37,342 bases of DNA, taken from CAZMZF01 sp964570765. Lineage in GTDB: Bacteria; Zixibacteria; MSB-5A5; RBG-16-43-9. The notes beneath the pieces were generated by a model. The model saw nothing but the letters and a program-made list of their open reading frames with translations. It did not search any database and had not been told where the DNA came from. Location: positions 1 to 37,342 of the forward strand of contig CAZMZF010000024.1 of assembly GCA_964570765.1 (NCBI GenBank), read 5' to 3'. Below are positions 23,491 through 32,561 of this stretch, piece after piece (position 1 is the stretch's first letter; each line of letters starts with the position of its first letter). The position numbers and the translations under genes were made by a program.

Positions 23491-25235
23491 TTCATTCAAT
23501 AGATTGTGATAGACCCACATTTAAAAAAATTGTATTCAAAGATGGGTTTAATATTATACTAGCTGAAAGAACTAAAGAAGCGACTATAAAAGATTCAAGA
23601 AATGGTCTCGGGAAATCCACCTTAGTAGAAATAATTCATTTTTGCTTGGGTGCTAGCAAAGGAGAGACATTAAATAATTCAAAGTTAGATAATTGGACAT
23701 TTATACTAAATTTAGATTTATATGGAAAAACATATTCTATATCTCGAAATACATCAGATCATAATAAAATTATTATTGAGGGCGATTGCAACGATTGGAA
23801 AATTAAACCTACTATTGATAAGAAATCCGGGAAACAAATTATTTCTAGGAATGATTGGAATAATTGCTTAGGCGGTCTAGTGTTTGATATTCAACCAGTT
23901 TATGATGAGTTTAAATATGCGCCCACTTTTAGGAGCTTAATGTCATACTTTATTAGACGAAATGGTCAAAAAGGCGGTTTTCTCAATCCTTTCCAGCAAT
24001 ACAAGAACCAACTGGAGTGGGATATTCAGGTTAATAATGCTTTTTTACTTGGTCTTGGTTGGGAATATGCCTCGAAATTACAGGTTATTAAAGATAGGGT
24101 GAAAGTTTTAAACCAGCTCAAACAAGAAGCACAATCTGGTTTACTCGCAAATCTTATGGGGAACATTGGAGAACTAGAAGCTCTGAAGATTAGGACAGAG
24201 GTACAAGTTCGAGATGGGGATGCCCAATTAAGAAGTTTTAAGGTTCATACTCAGTATAACCAAATTGAAAGTGAAGCCAATAACCTTACAAAAAATATCC
24301 ATGAATTAGTTAATCTGAATATAAATGATAAAATGCTTCTCGAACACTATGAAGCAAGCTTGAGAGAAGAGAAGGAAGCAGGAGCAGAAAAGATCATTAG
24401 AGTTTACAAGGAGGCAGGTTTAGTGTTTCCGGATCAAATAGCAAAAACAATTGACGAGGTTCTTGTTTTTCACCGAAAAATAGTTGCCAACAGAAAAGAT
24501 TTCTTAAAAAGCGAAATGGATAGGCTAAGAATCAACATTTCTCGTCGGGAAGAAGAGATGAAAAAAATGACGTCCCGACGTACAGAGTTAATGCAGATTC
24601 TACAAAGTCATGGCGCATTGGAAGAATTTAACGAATTACAAAAGAATCATCAGAACACTGTTTCACAGTTAAAGGATATATCAATAAGATTAGAAATTTT
24701 AAAGAAATTCGAACGGGGAAAGAGCGCAGTAGCCATTGAACAGGAACTTATTCATCAACAAGCAAACACAGATTTAAGTGAGAGGGAATCTCAGAGAAAA
24801 GAAGTAATTTTGACATTTAATGATAATTCAAAGGCACTATATGAAGTACCTGGAACACTATCCATAAATTTTGTAAAAGCAGGTTTTAAATTCGGAATAA
24901 ATATAGAACGCTCAGGCAGCCATGGTATAAGTAATATGAAAATCTTTTGCTATGATTTAATGTTGGCAAAATTGTGGGCAAAAAAAACAAAAACACCAAT
25001 ATTTTTAATCCATGATAGCAATATTTTTGATGGCGTCGATGAGAGGCAAAGGGCATTGGCTTTACAATTGGCGGAGTCTGAATCTTCTAAACATGGATTT
25101 CAGTATATTTGTACCTTCAACTCAGATATGATTCCGAGAAAGGATCTTCGACACGACTTTGATTTTGACAGAAATATCGTTATGAAACTTACGGACGAGA
25201 CGATCGAAGGTGGTCTTCTAGGCATAAGGTTTTAA
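23487..25235 (+). CDS. DUF2326 / RecF-SMC-like ATPase of the ABC-3C system
   Basis: A 582-aa SMC/RecN-type ATPase. The head begins with DGFNIILAERTKEATIKDSRNGLGKSTLVEII; Walker A is NGLGKST (39-45). A coiled-coil arm spans about residues 200-430 (for example LRINISRREEEMKKMTSRRTE). The C-terminal DUF2326 half carries DLMLAKLWAKK and PIFLIHDSNIFDGVDERQ, which corresponds to the Walker B region. In the ABC-3C scheme the ATPase senses altered DNA or nucleoprotein and releases the HNH effector. No transport function is implied. Codons are noticeably more AT-rich than those of purA or clpP, consistent with horizontal gain. Confidence 0.88.
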   Translation: MIHSIDCDRPTFKKIVFKDGFNIILAERTKEATIKDSRNGLGKSTLVEIIHFCLGASKGETLNNSKLDNWTFILNLDLYGKTYSISRNTSDHNKIIIEGDCNDWKIKPTIDKKSGKQIISRNDWNNCLGGLVFDIQPVYDEFKYAPTFRSLMSYFIRRNGQKGGFLNPFQQYKNQLEWDIQVNNAFLLGLGWEYASKLQVIKDRVKVLNQLKQEAQSGLLANLMGNIGELEALKIRTEVQVRDGDAQLRSFKVHTQYNQIESEANNLTKNIHELVNLNINDKMLLEHYEASLREEKEAGAEKIIRVYKEAGLVFPDQIAKTIDEVLVFHRKIVANRKDFLKSEMDRLRINISRREEEMKKMTSRRTELMQILQSHGALEEFNELQKNHQNTVSQLKDISIRLEILKKFERGKSAVAIEQELIHQQANTDLSERESQRKEVILTFNDNSKALYEVPGTLSINFVKAGFKFGINIERSGSHGISNMKIFCYDLMLAKLWAKKTKTPIFLIHDSNIFDGVDERQRALALQLAESESSKHGFQYICTFNSDMIPRKDLRHDFDFDRNIVMKLTDETIEGGLLGIRF

Positions 25236-25365
25236 AATAGCGTGTATAAATGAATAAAAAAATATCAGGGTTGGGGACGTTTTGGTACTTCGCCTTGCTC
25301 GATAATTCCTTCCCTTGTATTTAATTCATCGTCCCGCCATTCGTCATAATCTTTTATCTGTCCTC

Positions 25366-25392
25366 CCTACGGGTAGTAAGGCATTTATCGAC
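25366..25392 (+). repeat. Short dispersed repeat, family A, copy 3
   Basis: CCTACGGGTAGTAAGG then CATTTATCGAC, in the short gap between the ABC-3C operon and the convergent MBL-fold gene. Related to the copies at 6810-6836 and 11777-11804. The gap 25236-25412 otherwise shows nothing recognisable. Confidence 0.65.
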
Positions 25393-25412
25393 TTCCATCT
25401 GTCATTTATTTT

Positions 25413-26411
25413 TTACCTAAACAAATCATAATTCAACAAAACCTCCTTACTCAGTATCTTATTAAATTTTGTTCCCTCATTTAATTCCTCTGCATCAAAA
25501 CCCAATTTTTTTAAATGTTCCACAAATTCCTTAAAACCGTGAACTACATAGATTTTCTGAGGATTAGATTCTTTGGCATATTCCAAAAGCTCTTTAAAAT
25601 CCGCATGGTCTGAGAGAGGAAAAACCTCATCTACACCATAAGAATATTTAGCCCCTTCATCTATCCCCCAGCCCGTTAAAAAGGCAATCTTTTTGTGAGG
25701 AAGCTCCTGCACCATTTTGAATTTCCGGGTGTGGGGTGGAGTAATCAGGACTTTATCTTTAAGGTTTTCAGATTCATATTTTTCGTAATTTTTAAACTTC
25801 ACCCCGAATTCTTCATAGATTTTGGCTAAATTGTAAATAGCACCGTGTAGGCTCAACTTAAACCCTTTATCCCCTAAAAGCTTTATCGCTTCTTGAGACT
25901 TGCCTAAGGAATAAGCTAAGATAACCGGGACTTTTTTCTGATTCAAAGCCTTTTCCACAAAATTTATAATCTTCTTATAAATCTCCTCTACCGGTGGAAA
26001 GATATACCTTGGAAGTCCAAAGGTAGATTCCATAATAAGAATATCACATTTTTTAACCTCACCTCTTTTAGCAGTTAAAGATTTCCTTAATTTGAAATCA
26101 CCCGTATAAACTATCTTTGTCCCGGCTAAATTCAGCAAAATCTGAGCAGAGCCAAGGATATGTCCAGAAGGAAAAAGCTCAACTTTTACCCCTTTTATCT
26201 TTTTAGGGATATGATAATCTAAAGTTATGGCTTTGATCTTGCCCAGGCGATGCTCATATAAAGCTTTTGTTTCCTCAGTTGCCAATATCTCATTATGCCT
26301 TTTGATGTGGTCTATATGAGCATGAGAGATAAAGGAGAAATCGGTTTTCTTCCGTGCATCCAGCCAGAAAAGGGTATCCTGGATATGAATCCCATTTTTA
26401 TATTCAATCAT
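25413..26411 (-). CDS. Metallo-beta-lactamase-fold nuclease-like protein (beta-CASP / YSH1-like)
   Basis: A 332-aa protein. The metal-binding signature HAHIDH lies at residues 30-35 in FISHAHIDHIKRH. Further ligands are His in PSGHILGSAQ and Asp in VYTGDFKLR. FPLSDHADFKELLEY and VVHGFKEFVEHL close the fold. This order (GHxxGSA, TGD, SDHxD, VHG) is that of mRNA 3'-end-processing/beta-CASP nucleases and of the DNA-ligase-associated exonucleases, so the substrate is most likely RNA or DNA. It is shorter than typical RNase J. The start overlaps the next upstream gene by 4 bases, which gives a two-gene operon with the adenosine-specific kinase homologue. Confidence 0.87.
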   Translation of the reverse strand: MIEYKNGIHIQDTLFWLDARKKTDFSFISHAHIDHIKRHNEILATEETKALYEHRLGKIKAITLDYHIPKKIKGVKVELFPSGHILGSAQILLNLAGTKIVYTGDFKLRKSLTAKRGEVKKCDILIMESTFGLPRYIFPPVEEIYKKIINFVEKALNQKKVPVILAYSLGKSQEAIKLLGDKGFKLSLHGAIYNLAKIYEEFGVKFKNYEKYESENLKDKVLITPPHTRKFKMVQELPHKKIAFLTGWGIDEGAKYSYGVDEVFPLSDHADFKELLEYAKESNPQKIYVVHGFKEFVEHLKKLGFDAEELNEGTKFNKILSKEVLLNYDLFR

Positions 26412-26890
26412 AACTTATAGCCGATCTTACGCAAGAAATCCCTTCTATGTTTTTTATCCTCCTCCTTTTCAATCCCTTTAGATTTAAAACCATCTATAAC
26501 CCCTAAGATACCTTTCCCTTGATCGGTCTCTGCAATAATTATTTCCACTGGATTAGCAGTAGCGCAGAAGATATTACAGACCTCAGGACAATTCTTTATA
26601 GCGTTTAAAACGTTTATGGGAAAAGCATCTTTGATATAGATGATAAAACTGTGCCCCGCTCCAATTTCAAAGGTAGACTCCTCCGCTATCCTTTTTAGCT
26701 CCTCATCATTCCCTTCAGATCTAACCAGACAGGGACCTGATGCCTCACAGAAAGCTAAGCCAAATTTGATTTGAGGCACAGAGCTTACTAATATCTCATA
26801 CAAATCCTCAGCGGTTTTTATAAAATGGGTTTGTCCCAAAATCACGTTTGTCCCTTCAGGAACTTTCAACTTATAGATTTTGGTTTCCAT
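26408..26890 (-). CDS. Adenosine-specific kinase family protein (PF04008)
   Basis: A 160-aa protein, full length for the family. Family features are VPEGTNVILGQTHFIKTAEDL, FGLAFCEASGPCLVRSEGND, EIGAGHSFIIYI, and CNIFCATANPVEIIIAETDQG plus the closing GVIDG. The family was named from a structure of an archaeal protein that binds adenosine; the physiological role is not settled. GGAGGA precedes the ATG at 26890. It is translated together with the MBL-fold protein (4-base overlap). A compound palindromic element lies directly upstream. Confidence 0.9.
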   Translation of the reverse strand: METKIYKLKVPEGTNVILGQTHFIKTAEDLYEILVSSVPQIKFGLAFCEASGPCLVRSEGNDEELKRIAEESTFEIGAGHSFIIYIKDAFPINVLNAIKNCPEVCNIFCATANPVEIIIAETDQGKGILGVIDGFKSKGIEKEEDKKHRRDFLRKIGYKL

Positions 26891-26910
26891 AAATCCTCCA
26901 TTTTTTATTT

Positions 26911-26966
26911 GTAGTTGCCCAATTCATTGGGCTTGTTTTTTTTTGCTCGATAAATCGAGCAACTAC
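26911..26966. repeat. Compound palindromic element (two hairpins within outer arms)
   Basis: Outer arms GTAGTTGC / GCAACTAC enclose two stem-loops: CCCAAT-TC-ATTGGG and GCTCGAT-A-AATCGAGC, separated by a T-run. It lies between the kinase-like gene and the DASS transporter end. The same layout with other sequence is found at 29589-29644, 30835-30913 and 33612-33667. Confidence 0.75.
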
Positions 26967-27014
26967 ATTTTCTTAATAGATTTTTCATTTTTCTTGCTTA
27001 AGCACTTTTTAATT

Positions 27015-28565
27015 TCACATCAAGCCCAGAGTCGGACAGAGTATTCTTAAACTTAAAAGGATTATCAAAAATCCTAGGATATCAAAAAATATACCTGCTC
27101 TGATCATTTTGGTTATGGGGATTAAACCAGATGAATATACAATGGCATTCGGAGGAGTGGAGACTGGAAGCATAAACCCAAAAGATGCACCCAGGCAGGC
27201 ACCCAAGGCAGGAGGTAAAGGGCTTACTCCTGAAGATTTAGAGATAGCAATCATAATAGGTATAACCATATTAGCTGAGGCAGTATTAGAGGTTGTCTCG
27301 CTCATTATAATCCCCAATCCTATGGCTATAGCTGTGATTCCCCATTGTGAGCTTGCGCCAAGAAAGCTCATTAAACTATCCCCTATGGCTTCAGCTAAAC
27401 CGGTTGAGAACATTAAACTCCCTAAGGTCAAACCTCCACCAAACAAAAGTATTGTCCCCCAGTCGATCCTTACTGCCTCCCTCCAGGTTAAGGTGAACTT
27501 CCTGTTTTTAAAATCAGTCGGGAGGATGAAAAGAAGGGAGGAAGCCATTAAAGCCACAATTGCTTCTGGCAAATGGGTTGAAAAAAATTTAAGTTCTTTA
27601 GCCTCAGAGCCAAGGAATATGGCTAAAAATCCAGGCAGGACCCAGAGGGTTACTGCAAAAAGAAAAGCGATCAATGTATTTCTCTCTCCAGGACTTAAGG
27701 GACCCAAGCTTTTTCTCTTCTGTTCTATATATTCTCTTATCTGATGTAAAGTTTTTCTTTTAGAGGGATGAAGTAACCGGATTAAAAAAACTAAAACTAA
27801 AAAGGAAATAAAGGTAATCGGCAAGGCAAAAAGCATCCATTTAAAAAAGGTGATCTTATAACCTAATAAGTTCTGAATCATCCCTATCCCGATTAAATTA
27901 GGAGGAGTGCCTACCGGGGTGGCAATCCCTCCAATAGAGGCCGCATAAGCTACGCAGAGCATAACTCCGGTATTGTATTTTGAAAAAACTGCTTTTGAAC
28001 CACTGCTTTCCAGGTCCTCTAAAGACCTTAAGATCCCTAAAGCGATAGGAAAAACCATGGCTGTGGTAGCGGTATTTGAAATCCACATTGAAATAACCGC
28101 AGAGATAAATCCAATGGCAAAAAGCAATCTTGAGGTCTTATCTTTTATCCAGGCAGAGGAAAGGATTTTGTAAGCTATCCTTCTATCTAAACGATGCACC
28201 TTCATCCCTTCAGCTAAGATAAAACTTCCTATAAATAGAAAGACTATCGGGTCAGCAAAGTGGGCTAAGACTTCCTTATCATTACCTATTCCTAAAACCA
28301 CACATAAAAGAGCCCCTAAAAGGGCTGAAGCTGGGATAGGAATAGCCTCAGTTACCCAGTAAATTATGACCAGAGCTAAGACGGCTAAAAGTTTATGGGA
28401 GGATGAATTTAAGGCAGGAAAGGGTAATAACATTACTAAAACAAAAAGAATAGGTCCCAGAAATAGACCAACCCTTCCTCTCCAGAGCTCAAATTTCTCC
28501 TCAGCTGAAGTTACCTTCTGTTCAGCCTCAACCTCATCAACAGACTCTTTTAAATCTTCTGGCAT
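27015..28565 (-). CDS. DASS/SLC13-family sodium:carboxylate (or sulfate) symporter
   Basis: A 516-aa inner-membrane transporter with about 11-12 helices. Both hairpin signatures of the family are present: SNT in MWISNTATTAMVFP (Ser163-Asn164-Thr165) and a second SNT in SETTSNTASANMVIP. Other signatures are GGIATPVGTPPNLIG in the first half and FMLPVSTPPNAIVYSSG in the second. These residues bind the carboxylate and sodium in known structures. The likely substrate is a C4-dicarboxylate, though sulfate transporters share the fold. A polar, acidic 30-residue N-terminal tail precedes the first helix. The start has AGGAG and lies 12 bases after galT on the same strand. Confidence 0.93.
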   Translation of the reverse strand: MPEDLKESVDEVEAEQKVTSAEEKFELWRGRVGLFLGPILFVLVMLLPFPALNSSSHKLLAVLALVIIYWVTEAIPIPASALLGALLCVVLGIGNDKEVLAHFADPIVFLFIGSFILAEGMKVHRLDRRIAYKILSSAWIKDKTSRLLFAIGFISAVISMWISNTATTAMVFPIALGILRSLEDLESSGSKAVFSKYNTGVMLCVAYAASIGGIATPVGTPPNLIGIGMIQNLLGYKITFFKWMLFALPITFISFLVLVFLIRLLHPSKRKTLHQIREYIEQKRKSLGPLSPGERNTLIAFLFAVTLWVLPGFLAIFLGSEAKELKFFSTHLPEAIVALMASSLLFILPTDFKNRKFTLTWREAVRIDWGTILLFGGGLTLGSLMFSTGLAEAIGDSLMSFLGASSQWGITAIAIGLGIIMSETTSNTASANMVIPIMIAISKSSGVSPLPPALGACLGASFGFMLPVSTPPNAIVYSSGLIPITKMIRAGIFFDILGFLIILLSLRILCPTLGLM

Positions 28566-28576
28566 AAAACTCCTGC

Positions 28577-29578
28577 TTAGTTTTTGAGGAATGAAGCGGT
28601 TTCTTCAGGTAGGATGGTATTTATATAGACCCCGGAGCCTAACTCGAATCCGGCTGGTGTAGTGAGCCTTGGAAGGATCTGGATATACCAGTGATAGTAA
28701 TCCTCATTGGAATCCTTGATTGGAGCAGTATGCAGGACAAAATTGTAGTCCGGGTCAGATAATTTAGAATATAGCTTTCCTAAAATCTCCCTGAGGATGA
28801 AGGCCAATCCTTTGGCTTCCTCTATTGATATATTACCAAAACCGGCATTATGATTCTTAGGCAAAATCCAGGTCTCAAAAGGAACCTTAGAGGCAAAGGG
28901 GTGAAAAGCTATAAATTTTTCAGTCTCTAAGACCACCCTCTTTTTGAATTCCATCTCCTCTTTTATCATATCGCAGAAAACGCAAACACCATGGTTATCA
29001 TAATATCTCATCGCCTCTTCTAATAGATGCCGGATATGGGTAGGGACTAAAGGTAAAGCAATCAGCTGGGAATGAGGATGTAAAATAGAGGTTCCAGCCG
29101 CCAGACCCTGATTTCTGAAAATGATAATTATCTTGATATTCTTCTCCAGGGAAAGCTCGATATATCTTTGCCTGTAAACCAGTAAAACCTCCTCCACCTG
29201 TTTTAAGCTCATATTTCCCAGGGAGAGATTATGTTCCGGTGATTCGATTATCACCTCGTGTCTTCCATAACCATCCATCTTTCTGAAAAACCCTTCAGTG
29301 ACCCTGGAAAGCTCCACTTCGGAGATCAGAGCCGGGAATTTATTCGGGGTTATCCTGACCCACCAGCCGGGCTTATCTTTATCTGTTCCTGACTTTCGAT
29401 AGGCAAAAATTTCCGATGGTGTTTTACCTTCATTTCCCGGACAGAAAGGGCAATTTACATCAAATGCTGGAAGGATTTTCTTCTCTATCTTAAGCTTAAA
29501 ATCATCCGGTCTTTTAGCCCTTTCTGTGGCTATGATCACCCACTCCTTAGTGGCTCGGTTTTGTCTTATCTCCGGCAT
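28577..29578 (-). CDS. galT: Galactose-1-phosphate uridylyltransferase
   Basis: A 333-aa histidine-triad-type nucleotidyltransferase of the Leloir pathway, moving UMP between UDP-glucose and galactose-1-phosphate. Seen directly: zinc ligands C43-x2-C46 in NCPFCPGNE, the active-site HPHSQL (His167-Pro-His169), and a C-terminal half with AFHPFASKVPFETWILPKNH and NEDYYHWYIQILPR. The length and layout are normal. No other galactose gene is near, so the substrate could be another sugar phosphate; some GalT-like proteins act as ADP-glucose phosphorylases. No clear ribosome binding site precedes ATG 29578. Confidence 0.92.
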   Translation of the reverse strand: MPEIRQNRATKEWVIIATERAKRPDDFKLKIEKKILPAFDVNCPFCPGNEGKTPSEIFAYRKSGTDKDKPGWWVRITPNKFPALISEVELSRVTEGFFRKMDGYGRHEVIIESPEHNLSLGNMSLKQVEEVLLVYRQRYIELSLEKNIKIIIIFRNQGLAAGTSILHPHSQLIALPLVPTHIRHLLEEAMRYYDNHGVCVFCDMIKEEMEFKKRVVLETEKFIAFHPFASKVPFETWILPKNHNAGFGNISIEEAKGLAFILREILGKLYSKLSDPDYNFVLHTAPIKDSNEDYYHWYIQILPRLTTPAGFELGSGVYINTILPEETASFLKN

Positions 29579-29588
29579 ATTATTTTTA

Positions 29589-29644
29589 TATGGAGTGCAT
29601 CCTGCGGATGCCCCAATGCATCATCACGGATGATGTACTCCATA
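29589..29644. repeat. Compound palindromic element
   Basis: Outer arms TATGGAGT / ACTCCATA enclose GCATCCTGCGGATGC and GCATCATCACGGATGATG, two stem-loops side by side. It fills the gap between galT and the potassium channel gene. Confidence 0.72.
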
Positions 29645-29645
29645 C

Positions 29646-30799
29646 TCAACTGCTGGTTAACTTTTCCAATTTTTCTAATTCTTCACTTTTGCCTATGGCG
29701 ATTAATATATCCCCTGGCTCAATTTTTGAATCAGAAGGTGGGGTGAAAAGCATCTGTCCATCTTTTTTATGAATGCCTAATACGATTACTCCTACCTTCT
29801 GCCTCAACTCACAATCCCTCAAGGTTGAATTTGAAAGAGAGCTGCCTTCTTTTACTTCTACCTCCTCTATCCTGATATCCACACCTTCTGATGATGTAGC
29901 AACTGACATAAAATCCNNNNNNNNNNNNNNNNNNNNNNNNNNNNNNNNNNNNNNNNNNNNNNNNNNNNNNNNNNNNNNNNNNNNNNNNNNNNNNNNNNNN
30001 NNNNNNNNNNNNNNNNCTCCTCTATCCTGATATCCACACCTTCTGATGATGTAGCAACTGACATAAAATCCACAACATGAGGTCTCAATGCCGCCATAGC
30101 CATCCTGGTTCCTCCTAAAGTATGAGGAGAGATGGCTCTATTTGCTCCTGCCCTTAAAAGTTTCTTCTCGGCCTCTGCAGTTTCAGCTCTGGCTACTATA
30201 AATATTTTAGGATTAAGCACTCTGGCTGAAAGTGAGATGTAAACATTATCCGATTCTGATGCTACTGCTGAGATTAGCCCTTTAGCTCTTTTTATCCCTG
30301 CTTCCTCTAAAACAGAGTCCTCTGTGGAATCTCCCTGAACTACCAGCACTCCATCTCTTATAGCTTTCTCCACGGTCAGGGGCTCTTTCTCCACCACTGT
30401 GCAGGAAATTTGCCTGCCAGCCAGTTCTTTGTAGATCTGCTGACCTACTTTCCCATATCCACAGATTATATAATGGTCTTTGACCTCCTGGATTTTCTTA
30501 CTCATTTTTTTCCTCCCCAAAACGTTTCTGATCTGCCCTTCTAACATCAATTGTGCTCCCGCCCCTACTGCATAAAGGGTAGTCCCCACCCCGAAGATTA
30601 TATAAAAAATAGTAAAGACCTTGCCGGTAAATGAGAGCGGATAAACCTCTTTATACCCTACAGTGGCTATGGTTATAACCGACATATAAAGTGAATCTAA
30701 GATACCCCATCTTTCTATTAAGCTATATCCCAGAGTTCCGATTAGTATTACAATTAGAAGGGCAACTAAGGCGATTTTGAGTTTTTTATTTGCTTCCAT
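29646..30799 (-). CDS. Potassium channel with TrkA-N and TrkA-C regulatory domains (interrupted by an assembly gap)
   Basis: Two membrane helices flank a pore loop with the selectivity filter TVGY (residues 46-49, ATVGYKEVYP). A cytoplasmic RCK/TrkA-N Rossmann domain follows (YIICGYGKVGQQIYKEL, with the nucleotide-binding GxGxxG), then a TrkA-C domain ending in PSDSKIEPGDILIAIGKSEELEKL. The gene crosses 100 Ns at 29917-30016. The 55 bases before and after are identical (29862-29916 and 30017-30071). Removing one copy and the Ns restores a 332-aa frame. Family channels gate potassium in response to NAD(H), ATP or divalent ions. It lies 117 bases downstream of a cation antiporter gene. Confidence 0.92.
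29917..30016. other. Second scaffold gap of 100 Ns with identical 55-base flanks
   Basis: 29862-29916 equals 30017-30071. As at the first gap, joining the flanks through one copy restores an intact reading frame. Confidence 0.92.
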
Positions 30800-30834
30800 T
30801 TCTGAATCAAATTAAATGATAACTATATTTTTAA

Positions 30835-30913
30835 GTAGCGTCCTCATTCCTGTCCTGGGATCCGTTTTTAGGATGAGGACGATTATTCGTTGTCTCAGGA
30901 GTGACAACGCTAC
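30835..30913. repeat. Compound palindromic element, full copy
   Basis: Outer arms GTAGCGT / ACGCTAC enclose two stem-loops: GTCCTCATTCCT...AGGATGAGGAC and CGTTGTC...GACAACG. The left half recurs at 32112-32158 on the other side of the antiporter gene. The two share GTAGCGTCCTCA, TCCTGTCCT and GATCCGTTT. Confidence 0.75.
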
Positions 30914-30916
30914 CGT

Positions 30917-32095
30917 CTACTCTTTTCCTGCTGAATTTGCATTTTCAGATCTTTTGAAAACAAGCCTTCTTAAAATCGGAGGTGTCAGAAGAGTAGTTAT
31001 CATCACCATAAATATAATCACCGTGTAAAGATCTGAGGTTATGGCTTGCATACTCAGACCGATTGAGGCAATTATCATCCCCACTTCTCCTCGAGGCACC
31101 ATTCCAAACCCCACCACTAAAGCCTCTTTTTTACCCAGATTGAGCGCACCCAGTCCACACCCAATAAGTTTTCCCAGGATGGCAAAAAGGGTGATAATTA
31201 AAGCAGCCACTAAAAGAGCTGGCTGATTAAAAATAGTTAGATCAACCAAGGAACCCAGGATGACAAAGAAAAAAGGAACTAAGAAATTATATAAGGATTC
31301 AGTCTTGACTGATAGATTGAACTCAAGATTCAATTCCGCAAGTATCATCCCCGCTAAAAAAGCACCTACAATAGCCGCTAAATCTATATAACTGGAAACT
31401 GCAGATAGGAAAAGGCAGAAAATGATAGCTAAGGAGAAGACCGCTTCTTTGGTACGGAACTTCGCCACCCGGGGAACTACCCGGTGAATTATTCTTCTAC
31501 CGATTACTATCAAAAAGATGATAAAACCAACTGCCTCTAAGGTAATTAAACCTATTTTTACCAGAGATAAAGTTCCTTTTCCCAAACCGGTGACAATGGC
31601 TAAGACCACCAACCCGATCACATCATCAATCACTGCCGCACCTAAGATAACCCGGGCAATTTTTGTCTCCACAATCCCTAAGTCTGCAAATACCCTGGCA
31701 GTTATTCCAACACTGGTAGCTACCATGGCCGCACCGATGAATATAGCTTCAACTGTAGTATGGTGTATTATGAGGGTGTATAAATATCCGAAGATAAAGG
31801 GGAAGATTACCCCCAGAACTGCGACAATAAGCGAAGTTGGTCCTACCTTTAGAATTTCCTCAACTTTGGTCTCAAGCCCTACTTTGAAAAGGAGGATTAT
31901 CGCTCCGATTTGGGCTAAAACCGGAAAAATCTCCGAGGTGCCAATCAGGTTTAGAACCTGTGGTCCTAGGATAACCCCGGCTAAGATCTCCCCAATCACT
32001 GCGGATTGCTTAAATCTCTCAAAGAACTCCCCTAAAAGCTTAGCCGAGGCGAAGATTAAAAATAAACTGAAGAGTATCTGGGTAATGTTCTCCAT
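30917..32095 (-). CDS. CPA2-family cation:proton antiporter
   Basis: A 392-aa inner-membrane protein with about 12 helices, of the KefB/NapA type. The ion-binding Asp pair sits in LGAAVIDDVIGLVVLA. Also visible are GEILAGVILGPQVL near the N-terminus, ATSVGITARVFADLG, and GFGMVPRGEVGMIIA near the end, all typical of CPA2 exchangers. It lacks the C-terminal TrkA-N domain of Kef proteins. It would exchange sodium or potassium for protons. The potassium channel with its own TrkA domains follows 117 bases downstream, and the two may act together in ion balance. The last residues (NANSAGKE) run up to a palindromic element. Confidence 0.92.
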   Translation of the reverse strand: MENITQILFSLFLIFASAKLLGEFFERFKQSAVIGEILAGVILGPQVLNLIGTSEIFPVLAQIGAIILLFKVGLETKVEEILKVGPTSLIVAVLGVIFPFIFGYLYTLIIHHTTVEAIFIGAAMVATSVGITARVFADLGIVETKIARVILGAAVIDDVIGLVVLAIVTGLGKGTLSLVKIGLITLEAVGFIIFLIVIGRRIIHRVVPRVAKFRTKEAVFSLAIIFCLFLSAVSSYIDLAAIVGAFLAGMILAELNLEFNLSVKTESLYNFLVPFFFVILGSLVDLTIFNQPALLVAALIITLFAILGKLIGCGLGALNLGKKEALVVGFGMVPRGEVGMIIASIGLSMQAITSDLYTVIIFMVMITTLLTPPILRRLVFKRSENANSAGKE

Positions 32096-32111
32096 CTCTA
32101 CTCTTTATCCC

Positions 32112-32158
32112 GTAGCGTCCTCACTCCTGTCCTACGGATCCGTTTCAGGATGAGGGCG
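32112..32158. repeat. Half copy of the GTAGCGTCCTCA palindromic element
   Basis: GTAGCGTCCTCACTCC, then TGTCCTACGGATCCG, then TTTCAGGATGAGGGC. It forms one stem-loop and matches the left half of 30835-30913. It supplies the stop codon of the convergent-side small gene ending at 32145. Confidence 0.7.
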
Positions 32159-32561
32159 ATTCCCTATATAGAACTTCCATATAGACTTCATGTTTAAGCT
32201 GTTCTCTGGCGTGACGGTTCAATATGGTTTCTAGATAAGAACTAAGGATTTCATCTGTTCTGTTCTTTTCTTTTTCAAATTCCGGCAGGATGCTTTTTAA
32301 ATACCCCTCATCCTTTGGGACACGCACTTCTTTTAACCCTAACTCAAAAAATATCTTCAAAAAGCGTGCTTCTTCTTCAGAACGACATTCCAGGAAATAT
32401 CCGGTCTTCCTTCCAAATCGGGTATAGAAAAGTTTCCAGCCAAAAAGGTCTTTCTCTATCCTCAAATTCTCAGGAGAATATTCCAGCTCAACCTTGCGTA
32501 AAGACCTTTTAGGTAAAGACAGGACTTTTTCTCTATAGATTTCTCCAATTAGTTTCCTCAT
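32145..32561 (-). CDS. Hypothetical protein coupled to the type IIG enzyme
   Basis: A 138-aa protein I do not recognise. Its ATG overlaps the stop of the type IIG gene by one base (TGATG), with GGAG just upstream, so the two are translated together. It is rich in charged residues and has an alpha/beta start (KVELEYSPENLRIEKDLFGWKLFYTRFGRKTGYFLECRSEEEARFLKIF). A helical second half follows (LPEFEKEKNRTDEILSSYLETILNRHAREQLKHEVYMEVL). No membrane segment, signal or catalytic motif is seen. The position suggests an accessory to the restriction enzyme. The last codons lie in a palindromic element, so the C-terminus may have been changed by that insertion. Confidence 0.72.
   Translation of the reverse strand: MRKLIGEIYREKVLSLPKRSLRKVELEYSPENLRIEKDLFGWKLFYTRFGRKTGYFLECRSEEEARFLKIFFELGLKEVRVPKDEGYLKSILPEFEKEKNRTDEILSSYLETILNRHAREQLKHEVYMEVLYRESPSS

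Noticed and set aside
22027..25235. tRNA-Met as the integration site of the ABC-3C operon
   Set aside because: The operon lies on the 5' side of the tRNA, no copy of the tRNA 3' end is seen beyond 25235, and there is no integrase gene.
27109..27744. Long plus-strand open frame (211 codons) opposite the DASS transporter
   Set aside because: It is the antisense shadow of a well-conserved membrane protein, has no domain logic of its own, and has no suitable ribosome binding site.
31518..32153. Plus-strand open frame (211 codons) opposite the antiporter gene
   Set aside because: Its composition (Thr, Ile, Pro and Lys rich) is what results from reading the antisense of a hydrophobic protein. The antiporter on the minus strand explains the region.
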